Below are positions 10,249 through 21,010 of a stretch of DNA of 64,000 bases, piece after piece; positions within the stretch are counted from its first letter, which is position 1, and every line of letters starts with the position of its first letter. The DNA is taken from the NCBI GenBank assembly GCA_023213315.1, contig JAKCPI010010626.1, positions 62,001 to 126,000 on the forward strand. Reading direction: 5' to 3'. The position numbers were made by a program, and so were the translations under genes. The notes below the pieces were generated by a model. The model was not told the DNA's origin. It searched no databases and saw nothing but the letters and a program-made list of their open reading frames with translations. Source of the stretch: Euborellia annulipes (Eukaryota; Arthropoda; Insecta; Dermaptera; Anisolabididae).

Positions 10249-10390
10249 ACAGTTGGAGTCTCAATTCCCTGATGTGCTCAAAAGTGGAGCCTTGAGCTTA
10301 GGCAACCAAAATGTTTAGCCGTCGGATGTGTTGGTTGACTAAGCTTAAGGCTCCATTCTCACACATCAGGCACTTGTGGCGCCGACTGTT
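10249..10390. mobile_element. Short palindromic repeat (CCTGATGTGCTC family), copy 1
   Basis: Inverted arms of about 55-60 bp: ACAGTTGG...CCTGATGTGCTC...GGAGCCTTGAGCTTAG against CTAAGCTTAAGGCTCC...CACATCAGG...CCGACTGTT. A related copy is at 30284-30495. No TSD was found and there is no coding sequence. Confidence 0.6.
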
Positions 10391-10559
10391 AAATATGCAT
10401 TCCTTCTGTAATATTTTTCTGAGGTAACCTGGAATCGAAGTCACTATCTTTGGGGAGATTTTGATGTAAAAAATTATTTTATTAATTAAAAAAAAAAATG
10501 AATAGTTTTGTTTATAACTTTAATCCTCAAACATTATATTCGTCATTTAAGAGTTTCCA

Positions 10560-11060
10560 TCTCTTTTGTCAGAAATAAATATATCCTCTGATGACCTCGA
10601 GATGAGCACAGATAGGATGATTTCTTAGCCACCCCCTTTTTGTGGCCTCCGGGTTTTTGTTAATTTCTCAAATTATGCAGATGGGAGTAATCAGGCCGGC
10701 CCTGTTTCCAGATTGTGCCCATCAGCCGTTAATAGCAGGCCATCAGTTATCGCCTCGTTGTTAGACTGAGGGGGTTTGCAACCCTCTGCGCCGGCCCTTT
10801 TTATAATACCCTTCTAAGTGTCCCGAGGTTTTCTCAATGACCGAGAGGATGAATGACCTTCTGCCACGTCCATTTCGACACCATATATAAATGATTGGTT
10901 ATCTCGAATAGCCTCTAGTGAATATTTTACTTCGGAGAACATTAAGTAAAGTCGCAAGCAAATCGAAGAGGTAGAGAAGAGAACATCCAAGAATATTTTA
11001 TCGTCACTGGCAACAGACTAGGAACATGAAAAGGGTGCCTACTGGGGATAATTATTCTTC
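10560..11060. other. GC-richer single-copy-looking island
   Basis: About 500 bp of mixed composition (GGCCGGCCC, GCAGGCCATCAGTTATCGCC, CTCTGCGCCGGCCC) amid AT-rich DNA. It has no open frame longer than chance and no match to other repeats in the window. It could be a conserved non-coding or regulatory element of the surrounding intron. That is an inference from composition only. Confidence 0.3.
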
Positions 11061-11186
11061 CTTGGAACAATTTATAAATTAGAAAATAAAATCAAAATTA
11101 AAGAAATTATTTTTAACATCCTAAGTTTATTTGTCATTTGATTTTGAAGGATACTTTATCCTGTGATTATAAATAGGCCTAGTTTA

Positions 11187-11714
11187 CAGTGAGGGACAAT
11201 ATAAGTTCCACCCAGAGGTCTACCTGGCTTTAGGGGAGCGTACAAGTATTACGTAATTTGGGGGGAGAGGGGTCTCGTAAAACGTTATCATGCGTTACAA
11301 GGGGGGAGGGAGGGGGGGTTGAACAACGCGTTACGTAACTGGTATTTTAGCGACTTTCCAATACTTTGCGCAACATAATTGTGACTTTTAAATAAAAATG
11401 GCCACTTGAGCGTTACGTAACGTCTAGGAGGGGGGTCCAGAAAATGTTACGGCGCGTTACATGGGGGGAGGGGGTCAAAAATCTTCAAAAATTGCGTTAC
11501 ATAATACTTGTACGCTCCCTTAGAGCCTTGCGCGTAGGCGTCCAAACTTAAATTATGGTATCTAATTTTAAAAACGTTTATAGAATTGCAGGGATTCCCA
11601 CTTTTATTCCATTTTAAAGCAACTCAATAGACAGACCTCAGTAAATTGTTGCCTAGGCGCAGGGCTCTAAAGCCAGGTAGAACTTTGGGTAGGACTTTAT
11701 ATTGTCCCACACTG
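11187..11714. mobile_element. Mariner-tipped MITE carrying a nested TTA-type MITE
   Basis: The tips CAGTGAGGGACAATATAAG and TTATATTGTCCCACACTG are flanked by TA (11185-11186, 11715-11716). Without the inner insertion, the long TIR continues through CTACCTGGCTTTAGAGCC on the left against GGGCTCTAAAGCCAGGTAG on the right. The tips match the 8958 family but the interior differs. Confidence 0.75.
11233..11519. mobile_element. Nested MITE with TTA duplication and G-rich interior
   Basis: TIRs GGGGAGCGTACAAGTATTACG and GCGTTACATAATACTTGTACGCTCCC (quoted in part as ACTTGTACGCTCCC). The TSD is TTA at 11230-11232 and 11520-11522. The interior repeats GCGTTAC words and G runs (GGGGGGAGGG, GGGGGGAGGGGGTC) that could form quadruplex structures. 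A TTA TSD suggests a Harbinger/ISL2EU-type mobiliser. Confidence 0.75.
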
Positions 11715-11716
11715 TA

Positions 11717-13380
11717 CCTGTTATTGAAATTTTATTTCTTAGATTTCTTAAGAAAGTACCACTGTCTATATTAAATAGAGAATAATTTGGATTTATATAG
11801 TGCTCGATGTTTATTTGTTCGTGGGCTAAACGTTAATTTTTGACAAAAGTGTAATGTTTCAAACTAATATTGAATTTTTTCTAAAAAATCTTTTCACTTA
11901 AGATTAATAATACTTGTGCTTTATTCCAGTGGGAATGTTTGTGTTTATCTTGTCAAATTAATTTCAGAAAATCCCCCAGGAAATAATACTGTTTGGGATA
12001 ATCTCACTTTATACATGTTATATTTATAATATTAACTTTTAGTTAAAAAGAAACTCAAAAAATAGATGTGTATTCGTTTTTAAAAAAAGATTTAAATCTC
12101 ATATGATTAAAAAAAAAAAAAAACATGGATCTCATTCCCTTGTAAAACAATGCTCTAATTATTATTATGTTTTAATGGTACATAATATTTCAAAATATAG
12201 ATAGCTACATGTATTTACTATATTAAAAAAATTTTAACATCAAGCATAATACTTTTAAAATAATATCATTCCATCAAAAACATTCCATTAAAGTATTATT
12301 TATATAATAAAAAAAAAATATTCATTTATTTTACAAAAATCCTGAATTATTAATTGAATTTTATTACTATATAAAATTTTTTTTTATTAAAATATAATAT
12401 ATTTATATATCAAATAAAGATAGACATGGGAAAATTTTCAGTTTCAAATTGCAGTTCGAGTTATAAGAATACTAAAAACAATATAAATACACAAAGAGAA
12501 CGATTTGAAATAGATAATTAATAAAAATGCTTTGATGACGATTAACCAAATACATTGATATTGTCCGAAACATAATTTTGAAACATATAATTATAAACAG
12601 GATTAGTATGCAAATGTGTGCTAAGTTTTTTTTAACACAAATGTACAGACGTCTCAGGCATATGCGAGATCGTATTTTTATTTTGTTATATGGTGCAAAA
12701 AATATAATAAATTTTTTATTTTTATTGTAATAAACAAATAATTGTAGATTTATACCATTTCTTGTTTTAAATCTTTAAATAATTATTTTAATAATTAGTC
12801 AATACAATGTCAATTTTTTTATATTTTTTTTTTTTTCTAACTCGAGATTTCTTCAATTTCGTGTCTAAAACCCAATTATTCTATTTTATTTTTTAATTAA
12901 AATCTCTACTATCAGACTCTTTTTAAAAAGGAAAATGAAAACAATAAATTTCACCCATCATGTCTGAATTTTAAATAAAAAAAAAAAATCCGAGAGAAAA
13001 AGTAAAAAAATAGTATGGGGTATTAAATAAAACAAATAAATTTAAAAGTAACGATGCGGAATTAGGTGAGATTAAAACAAGACTTTTTAGAATTGACAAA
13101 AAATGGAAAACAAGCCCAATCAAGATAGGATACGATTGTGTCTCCATCGGTGGTTTGAGGGAGAGAAGGATTGGACATCTCTCCTCCCCTTCCCACCCCC
13201 TCTAAAAAAAAAAAAACACTTTTTTCCCGCATTTGCTATATAGATAAAACCTATGAATTATTTATTGATCCAAATGAAATTTACTGCCACATTGGCCGAA
13301 ACGCAGAGCGCACATCTAACAGCATTGGCACACACATGTCAAAGTTATTGATCACTGAGAAATAGATCTGGCAACAGTGC
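11717..13380. other. AT-rich DNA without recognisable feature
   Basis: Long A/T-dominated stretch with homopolymer runs. I see no exon, RNA gene or repeat family. The C-rich segment near 13180-13200 (CCTCCCCTTCCCACCCCC) is isolated. Confidence 0.4.
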
Positions 13381-13646
13381 GGAACCAGGCAGCCGGCCAT
13401 AGGGCCTATTTATGCCGAATACCTGATGCCAATTTCGGAAATTCATTCCGCTATTTAAATTAGTAAGCCACATATTTATATATATATATATATATACCAG
13501 GTGACAACTAAATCATTATACACGCTGCCATTTGATCACAATTTACTTGAAAATGTGTTATATATGGAAAATACTAACTTTAAAAAAATAATATTATTTA
13601 ATAGCATTCTAATGGATACTTATTAAAATCCCTTTTATTGATATTT

Positions 13647-13865
13647 TGCTCAGGGGCCCACATCATGCGGGTACGTGGATGGCGACCACGAGCTGCCCTA
13701 GCTGGGACTGGCAATACTTCTTTTCTTTGAATGTCAGTCTCTTCTATATTTTCAACAGGCGTCAGGCCGTGCGACGGGCCGGCCTGTTTTATTCCTTCCC
13801 GGTCGCAAAAACCCACACCCCCTCCGCCGACCCCGCACCGCGGGATTAAGGCAAAGAAGAAGAAG
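13647..13865 (+). mobile_element. Repeat C (SINE-like), full copy 1
   Basis: This 219-bp GC-rich element begins TGCTCAGGGGCCCAC. It contains GTGGATGGCGACCACGAGC, GACGGGCCGGCCTG and CCGGTCGCAAAAAC, and ends CGCACCGCGGGATTAAGGC followed by (AAG)n. A perfect 20-bp TSD at 13627-13646 and 13866-13885 (AATCCCTTTTATT...) shows recent retrotransposition. Both strands are open for about 70 codons, but the frames are shared by copies only through sequence similarity. I cannot derive it from a tRNA or 5S gene with confidence. Confidence 0.85.
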
Positions 13866-14245
13866 AATCCCTTTTATTGATATTTAGATGTTTTTATTTT
13901 GGGGTCATTCAAGTACCAGCAGCCTTGGTAGGACGATTATTTTTTAATGGGGGACAGGGGACGTGATTAATAAATTGCTTATGTCAGCATTTTTAAATAA
14001 AAAATTCTCTAAGAGAGAATGAAAATAAAGATGAAATGTTTACGTAAGCAATGAAGGGGTTGACGATTTGCTTATAATTGCTGACAAGGAAGAGGGAGAG
14101 CCTAAAACAGTAAAAAATTTAATTATTGAATACATAATACTTGAATGGCCTCTTCAATAATTATAATTAATTATTATTGTCACTGACTTAGGAGTGATGA
14201 TAAGATTCTATTCTTACAATTCAGGTCACAAAAGTTTTTGATCTT

Positions 14246-14399
14246 TTTTAATTTATTTAAGGCCTTCAGCATCTGAGGCCATTTAGACCTCGACTCTATT
14301 TATTTCAAATTATTGGTAACCAATTCAATTGAAATAAATTTTTTGCCTGTGTCGGGATGCGAACCCATGACCTTTTAGTATCAGAAGCAGGTCAAGAGC
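14246..14399 (-). mobile_element. tRNA-derived SINE-2, copy
   Basis: The minus-strand head contains GGTCATGGGTTCGCATCCCG (B-box-like GGTTCGCATCC), followed by TTTCAATTGAAT, AAATGGCCTCAGATGCTG and GGCCTTAAATAAATT. A short TSD GATCTT lies at 14240-14245 and 14400-14405. It shares its tail with 36794-36973. Confidence 0.65.
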
Positions 14400-14758
14400 G
14401 ATCTTATAATTGAATGTTAATTAATTTGAATATTACGATTCTTATATTTTGAAAATCTCGAAGTTAATGAGTTTTTCAGAAAGTTAAAAATTTTAAAATT
14501 ACCATATTTAAACCTTTTTTTAATTAATTAAAGACTCAGCTCTTTGCTATAACTTTAAAAATTTTTAAACCTTATTCTTCTTCCTGATAGCACATAAATT
14601 ATTTTTATCCTTTTTAAAATTTTCACAATCACTGTTGTTAAAATTGCTTTGACAATATCTCTTTCTGATTTTACTTTTTTAAAATGAGGATATTTTATTA
14701 TTTTTGTTATTAAATACATAAATCCAAAAACAGCACGCAAGTTAAAATGGTATATTTT

Positions 14759-14844
14759 CAGGATTCGCAGGAACTTTGCAGCCAGGAGACTAAATAAAAA
14801 TTTTTTTATTTAATCTCCACGCTCCAAAGTTCCTGCGAATCCTG
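14759..14844. repeat. Short hairpin repeat
   Basis: CAGGATTCGCAGGAACTTTG is matched by CAAAGTTCCTGCGAATCCTG, with an inner inverted AGGAGACTAAATAAAAA / TTTTTTTATTTAATCTCC. The whole 86-bp unit folds into one hairpin. No TSD is clear. Confidence 0.7.
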
Positions 14845-15951
14845 ATTAAATATCCATAGCCATAAAACATTAAGTTCCTGGTATATAAATTTTATTAAAT
14901 TATTTTCTTATCTCATAAATTTTTTTTGTTTTACCACCCCTCCGTTTTCAAAAGTCAGAAAAAAAATCCAAGTAGATAATCTCCGGAATTTTAAATACAA
15001 AAAGGTCATACCCAAAAAGAAAAAAAAAAATTAAATGTTACATTTTAAATGCTAAAAACCCATACATAAAAAAAAAACTTGAAATATATGCAAATGGTTT
15101 ATATAGGTCTGACTGTGCAACAAAGAGCACCAGTAAGCCCTAAAAAAATGAAATAAAAAAATAATATTCGAAGGCATTAAGATTTTAAATTAAAATATTA
15201 ATGAGATTATATTTATCAAATAATAACACCCTTGTCGGCTCCCTTTTTTCTAGGGAGTAGGGGAGGCCGGGAAAGGGAAGATTAAAGCAAGGCTTAGAAT
15301 CAGAGAGGGAGAGAGACGTTCATTTAATATTTGTTTGAGAGAAGAAAAGGTACACGCTTAAATCCTTAAAGATGTTTTCTTTTATATAAATAAATTATAC
15401 CAAATCAAAAATGCATTAGTTCGAGTTAATAGCATGATTAATCATTTAAAAGGTTTTAGTAAATTTACAAACAATCTCCAGTTGATACTTTATCGATTTG
15501 AAAATGGAGAAAGAATTTTTTTTTTATTTTAATCGGATGAAATAAATAATAAATAAATCATCGTTAAGGTGTGTGTGTGTGTGTGTGTATATAAATTTCC
15601 GGTGGTGTTAGCATTAAGCCACTAACCAGGAAATTTTTAATAAATTAATATTTCTTTCTTATTTAATTTTTCAATTACTTTATAATTTATTTACAGTTCA
15701 AAGTTCAATTAAAAGAGAAGTTAAAATGAAAAATAAGGAAATAATTAAATTACTAATCTGCAAGATGTTTTGATGCTCTAAAAATTGTATAATCCAAACA
15801 TAAAAAATCCATGAAATTCCTTTTTTTCCCTCGACATTGGAGGCCATGAGGCGTTAATACCTATTTTTTTTTTTTTTTTTTTTTGAGCCTTAAATCAAAT
15901 TTTCATAGATGACCCATTCATTTATTTTGGTTCGAAATTTATAGTATTTTA
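14845..15951. other. AT-rich DNA with a GT microsatellite
   Basis: No gene or repeat family seen. A (GT)n tract lies at about 15570-15589 and a 21-T run near 15865-15885. Confidence 0.4.
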
Positions 15952-16353
15952 GGCTGAACGAACATCAATTGAGCAAAAACGCTCTTAGAAAAAACGTTTT
16001 TGACTAATCGTGCCTAAAACTGTTTTTTCAATGCCTCTCTCTGGGTCAACGCACACCGAGGAGGCAAAATACAATTGAGCATGATTCGACATCATTGAAC
16101 AAAATGTTTTGTCATTGAGCGTTTTTGCTCATTGTCCGAACATTTTGTCTAATACTAACGCACACCAATGTTCGGACAATGAGCAAAAACGCTCAATGAC
16201 AAAACATTTTGTCCAATGCCAACGCGCACCGATTGAGCAAAACGCTCAATGGCAAAATATTCTGCTGAATGGCAAAACATTTTGCCTAATCGGGGTGTGC
16301 AAAACGTTTTGCTTTTGGACAAAGCGTTTTGCTCAAATGGTCTGCGTTCAGCC
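15952..16353. mobile_element. Harbinger-like MITE with reiterated internal motif
   Basis: TIR GGCTGAACG / CGTTCAGCC, with TSD TTA at 15949-15951 and 16354-16356. The 402-bp interior consists of inverted and direct repeats of GAGCAAAAACGCTC and GGCAAAACATTTTG, so much of it can fold back. The 99-codon frame starting at 16109 is a by-product of these repeats. Confidence 0.75.
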
Positions 16354-16356
16354 TTA

Positions 16357-17390
16357 CACTTTTAATTTTTATTCACAATTTTTCTTTTTTGTAATATTAT
16401 TTTCTTAATTTTTTTTTTTTTTTACTTTACTAAAACCCTAAACTAACAATGATGCAAAAAATTGAAATTAATCTACTATAAAGCTAATAAAAAATAATTA
16501 TTTTTTTTTAATTATTTTTTTCAAACCCAACTAGCTTTAAGAATAATAAATAGTATAAATATCTTTAAAGTTGATAATTGTGATTCTTTTCAATTTCAAT
16601 TTCAATTTGCATGTTCTATTAAATTATTGTAATTCATTTTCATTTCTTTTAATATATATAACGACGAATTATAAAAAAATAATTGTGAGATTTAATATAT
16701 AATTTAAATTGATAAAATATAATTTTTAAAATAATTTAAAATGATTCCGAGCCAGCCAGTTTCCCATAATTACGAAAAGGCGAGGGTCCGCCGAAGTTGG
16801 ACCCGAGCCAGCAGGTGGGGGGTCCAGGGAGGCAAAGCCACCTGGCTAGACGCGCCGCCCGCCTTTGGCGGGCGGCGCGGCTAGTTACCAAATAAATATA
16901 GTTCACAGTTTTTAATATGCCTGTATTGATTTACCATTATCATTCATCATTTTCCAATTATTAAGTTAAGATTAAAAACGCGATTTTAATACCCTTAATT
17001 GAACAATTTTCTGAAAACTTTCAGTTAAACGCCTACGATCCGAAAAAAGTTTCACTTGCATCGTGGTTTCATAAAACCACACAATGATTTTTTTTTTTTT
17101 TTTACCTAACCACATTTGAAAACAATTTGAAATTCACCTAAACGACCATTCATCATAAATTATTTAATATCATATAATTAATATTTTGGAATAAATAATT
17201 TTGAATTAATTAAAAATGAATAAATAATACAGATAATTAATTATTTACAATTTCACTTGTTGGTTGAATACACCAAATTCGTTTTCAATCTCGTTTTCTA
17301 ACCAATAGATTTAACTGAGCTTGTCGATATAAATTCACTAAAATTTCTTTATTTATTTATTTAAGAATGGAATAATTTTAATAGAATTAG
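16357..17390. other. AT-rich DNA enclosing a GC-rich hairpin
   Basis: Mostly A/T-rich with no gene. The exception is the GC-rich block at about 16740-16890, described separately. Confidence 0.4.
16771..16884 (+). mobile_element. GC-rich block ending in a 13-bp hairpin and CTAG (possible Helitron-type 3' end)
   Basis: 16851-16863 (CGCGCCGCCCGCC) pairs perfectly with 16867-16879 around TTT. It is bracketed by CTAG on both sides, and the block ends CTAG|T. Helitrons end in a hairpin followed by CTRR and insert next to T; here the hairpin-to-end spacing is unusually short. A related block is at 50205-50263 (GAAAAGGCGAG, GGTCCAGGG, CGCGACTAG). No 5' end or Rep/helicase was found. Confidence 0.35.
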
Positions 17391-17399
17391 AGATAAGCC

Positions 17400-17716
17400 A
17401 GCTCTGATTTTGTCATCCCTTTTCCTGGCGCCTTCACCCATCCCCATAATAAAGGACATCCCCTCTTCCGTCCTGTTCCCCAAAATGGGCAGGGATAGGA
17501 GGGAAGTGGGGGACAAACCGCAAAAGGGTGGTTTTCCCAAGAGAAGCAACTTACGTGAGAGGAATTGGATAAACGGAAAGACGGAGTGGTTGCCCCCTGA
17601 AAGCGAGCAATGAAAACCACGGCATGAGTCGCAAGCAAAAGGACTAAGAGAAAGGGACTGATGCCGCGAAATCCGGCCCGGATAATCGGGACACCCTGTC
17701 TTGACCATGGGATCAT
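17400..17716 (-). other. GC-rich island with a candidate first coding exon
   Basis: This island has balanced composition in AT-rich DNA. On the minus strand ATG at 17716 opens a frame with a hydrophobic stretch (SPFLLVLLLATHAVVFIA) that looks like a signal peptide. A consensus donor TCTCAC|GTAAGT follows at 17555. The upstream LAR exon should encode a signal peptide, and this lies 11 kb 5' of the Ig exon. However, this frame reaches the donor in phase 0 whereas the Ig exon needs phase 1, so a direct splice fails. The alternative ATG at 17708 gives the right phase but no signal peptide. Tentative. Confidence 0.2.
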
Positions 17717-17933
17717 GGGAAATCGTCTTTACTAAGTTTCAATATCATTTGTATTAGAGCGTGATAAATAGAAATCTCAATAATCTTCCTTTTAGTATGC
17801 ATACTCTCGCAATTGTTTTAAATTTCTCTCAAAATTATTGAAAATCATAAAACTTATCGATTTAGGAAAATAGAGTATATTATTTGACGCTGCTAAATGA
17901 AATTTGGATTATTTATTTTTGAAATAGATTTTC

Positions 17934-18136
17934 CGCTCAGGGGCCCACATCATGTGGGTACGTGGATGGCGACCACGAGCTGCCCTAGCTGGGACTGGCA
18001 GAACTTCTGTCCTTTTACATGTCAGTCTCTTCTCTTCTATCTTTTCAACAGTCGTCAGACCGTTCTTTTCCTTCCCGGTCGCAAAAACACATGAACCGCC
18101 GATCCCGCACCGCGGAATTTAAGGTGAAGAAAGAAG
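17934..18136 (+). mobile_element. Repeat C, copy 2
   Basis: CGCTCAGGGGCCCACATC through CGCACCGCGGAATTTAAGG and AAGAAAGAAG. It is shorter than copy 1 because a segment in the middle of the 3' half is missing. I could not define a TSD. Confidence 0.75.
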
Positions 18137-18178
18137 TTTTGAAAAACATTTTGTTTTCATAGTCTTTCTTGAAACACC

Positions 18179-18180
<2 letters not shown>

Positions 18181-18212
<32 letters not shown>
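18181..18212. repeat. (TA)n microsatellite
   Basis: About 16 TA units followed by a T run. Confidence 0.9.
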
Positions 18213-18221
<9 letters not shown>

Positions 18222-18464
18222 TTTTCGCTTTTATTCTCAGATATTTCCAAAGATATTTTTGCATGCCATGGTAGTTTATTTTAAATTTTTTATTGATGCA
18301 TATGCATGTATTTTTGTAAAGTGTATTTACTTTGTTTCGGAAAAGGTATGACCGAGATGTCAAACTAATAAAAAAATAAATAAATTTTCTTTGACCTTTA
18401 AAAATATTTTTTTTTTTAAGAATATATTATTCTCTCATCAATTTCGAAAATTTTTGAGGTACAA

Positions 18465-19148
18465 TTTTTACTTTCTCTTACCTATGTATATATGTAATAT
18501 ATATATAGAGAGAAAGTATTGGTTTCATGTCAAAAATTCGATGTCGAGATTTTGATGGATCTTTACGTTTTGAGATCCCCTGAATCCAAAAAAGTGATTT
18601 TCGCGACATGGTCTGTCTGTCTGTCTGTGTGTCTGTGTGTCTGTGTGTCTGTGTGTGTGTGTTCAATTTTAAGCATGAAGGAATTGAGCTAGGAAGTTGA
18701 AATTTTATATTTAAGTTAGGCAGCCCCCGGGACCGGAAAAATAAGCTTTTAATCAAAATCGGCCAAAGGGTACTAGTACTTTACTGATGTACTTTTTCAG
18801 TTTTTTTCAATTTTCTCAAAATTCGCTCTAACGATTTTGATTAAAATTCAAAAATCAATTATTTTTTAGATGCTCTTTCAAATGTATATTCTCGTTTTGC
18901 CCTCAAAATTGTTTGAAGCACACTTTACTCTTGTGCTTCATAGAAAAGATAGGAGAAATGGTTGCCATGGTAACAAAATATAAATATTTTCCCATACTTA
19001 TAAATTTTACATCTTGAATTTTAATATATCGGCGGAAACTAAATATATGTCGACACGAAAAATCTGGTGTGACAAGCACAGAACACAACTTTCGATTACC
19101 GAAGGTAAGAGAAAGTTGTGTGCTGTGCGACAGTCACACCAGATTTTT
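18465..19148 (+). repeat. Repeat family F1, reference full-length copy e
   Basis: This 684-bp copy shows the whole family structure. It starts TTTTTACTTTCTCTTACC with a small hairpin closed by AGAGAGAAAGTA. Next come GATTTTGATGGATC, a (TGTC/TGTG)n microsatellite (about 18610-18662), GGCCAAAGGGTACTAGTAC, ATATCGGCGGAAAC and the terminal hairpin. That hairpin pairs AATCTGGTGTGACAAGC with CAGTCACACCAGATT and has TACCGAAGGTAAGAGAAAGT at its tip. ACTTTCTCTTACC or its complement occurs at both ends. No TSD or coding region was found. Confidence 0.85.
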
Positions 19149-19280
19149 AAAAATAGAAAATATATTTATATAAACTAAAAAATTTTTAATTAACTAGGTA
19201 GAGCCTTGTTTGAAAAGGATGGAATTTTTAAAAACAATGCTCAAATAGACTGTTCATTAGCACAGCTATCGTAGCTACCA

Positions 19281-19330
19281 TAGCTCATAGCACAGTGGTA
19301 GAGTATCTGCCTCTTGTGCGAGTGGTCTAC
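19281..19330 (+). pseudogene. Truncated tRNA-like sequence (tRNA-Thr-like, TGT loop)
   Basis: TAGCACAGTGGTAGAGTATC resembles a tRNA D-arm/A box. It is followed by an anticodon-arm-like CTGCCTCTTGTGCGAGTGG, whose loop would give anticodon TGT. There is no T arm or acceptor stem, so this is a fragment or a decayed SINE head. Confidence 0.35.
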
Positions 19331-20869
19331 ATAATATTCTTAATATTCTGAGAGCTAATCAGGAAAGAATAAAAACATGCGCCTTGAATTCTTATTCTAA
19401 AGAGAGAGATTAAATTGTTTCATCTGTCAAAGTTCCTCAGCATAATTTCTTTTTCATTTCATAATTATTTGTCAATAATATTTTTCACTTCGATTATATA
19501 AAATTATATTTAACAAATTTGTGAGTATGATGTTTAGTCAAATCCAAATGAGGTATTCATTGAATCTTCTTGAAATCATATACAATGTATCTCTGTAGAC
19601 TCTTTTCAACTTGCCTATGTAATCGTTTTTTTAAACTTTAAGTTTCACCAATTTTTTTCCCATTTTGCAGGAATTATATTTTTATATAAAGGAACAATTA
19701 GAGAGGTAACTGCATTCAAAAAATGCAACTTGAAAAATAAGGACCATCCTAATACAGAGAATATTAGATGGAATTAAAATAAGATTTCAATTCAATCAAC
19801 ACAACACAATCATCATGAGATGAGAATTAATTTCTTAAAAATTGGAATTTGAATTATAATTAGTTTGTAAATTATTTGCTGATTTACGAATACCAAAATA
19901 CATTTTTTTTTCTTTCACCCAATTCTCAACGCCTTATCAGATTTGAAATTTTGAAGGAAATTTTATTTTAAATCTAAATATAAAATATATCATTTGAAAA
20001 AATCTTAAATCAAATATGATTTTTGCATCATTATCATTGTTTGTTTAAAATTTTTTTTATAAAAATAAGTTAATTTTCTAAATGGTTTCTCTTCATACAT
20101 TAATCAAAAGCATTGAGTTAAAAAAAAAGCAAAGAAGGAAAAAAAAAACAGCAACTGGGTCTGTAGTAGTCCTTGGAAGAAATAGAACAAACTTGAGAAG
20201 ATCTTAATTATGCCTTATTGTTTAAGAATGTTGTTTAAATAAAATATTTAAAATTAATCTCAAGAGAATTAAAAAAAAAAACTTGGCAATCTTAATTTAG
20301 TTCTTGAGTCATTAAAAATAAAATAATAGGATTTAAAAAGAATATTTAAAAAAAAAGTTTTATTAACTTGAAAACGAATGTATTGAATTCACAACTTTTT
20401 TTTTTTGTTTTTAAGAAGCATTTATAGAAAAAAAATAAAGTAAAAAGAGATGATTTAGTTACCAAGTTTATTACAGAGTAATTGTAAAGAAAATATTCAA
20501 TTATGAGAGTTTTTAAAAAATGTTTTATAAGAAACAAAATGAGATAAAATCAAATCAATTTTTAAATGACAATGCTGTAGAATTTCAAGAAATTAAATTT
20601 TCGTGATTTTCTTTTTGACCATCATATCTATCGAATATGTAATGCACCGAAATGTCTCCGGGATATCTACAAACATTTTTTGCTTTCTCTGCCCTTACTT
20701 TCAACTAAAGTTTTTTTTTTTTTTTTTAATTATTTTTCAATCATTTTTACAATCCGATATAATTTTCTCATCTGCAATTTCTCAAGTGAATAAATGTCAG
20801 AAATTCATTGACAAGTCAATGAAATCATCAGAAAAAAAAAAAAAAAAAATTATAAATCACTCGAGAGGA

Positions 20870-21010
20870 TTGTAGACTCTGGAGATTAGTGCCTGGCTTA
20901 CAAATGGACTTGCCATTCCAAAGGAGTTGGGACATTGGGTCATGCAAATGCTCGGCTTGTCCTGAGGGAATACCCGAAAGTCCCTTCCTGGAGAGGAATA
21001 GGAAATATCC
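20870..21010. other. GC-richer patch with an octamer-like motif
   Basis: AGTGCCTGGCTTAC through TCCCTTCCTGGAGAGG, containing CATGCAAATG, an octamer-like (POU-factor) word. Composition suggests constraint; function is unknown. Confidence 0.25.

Noticed and set aside
13598..13849. Opposite-strand frames in repeat C (also at 41469-41852 and 44931-45196) that look conserved
   Set aside because: Both strands are open merely because the element is GC-rich and recent. The TSDs show a short retrotransposed repeat, and the frames run out of the element into unrelated flanks.
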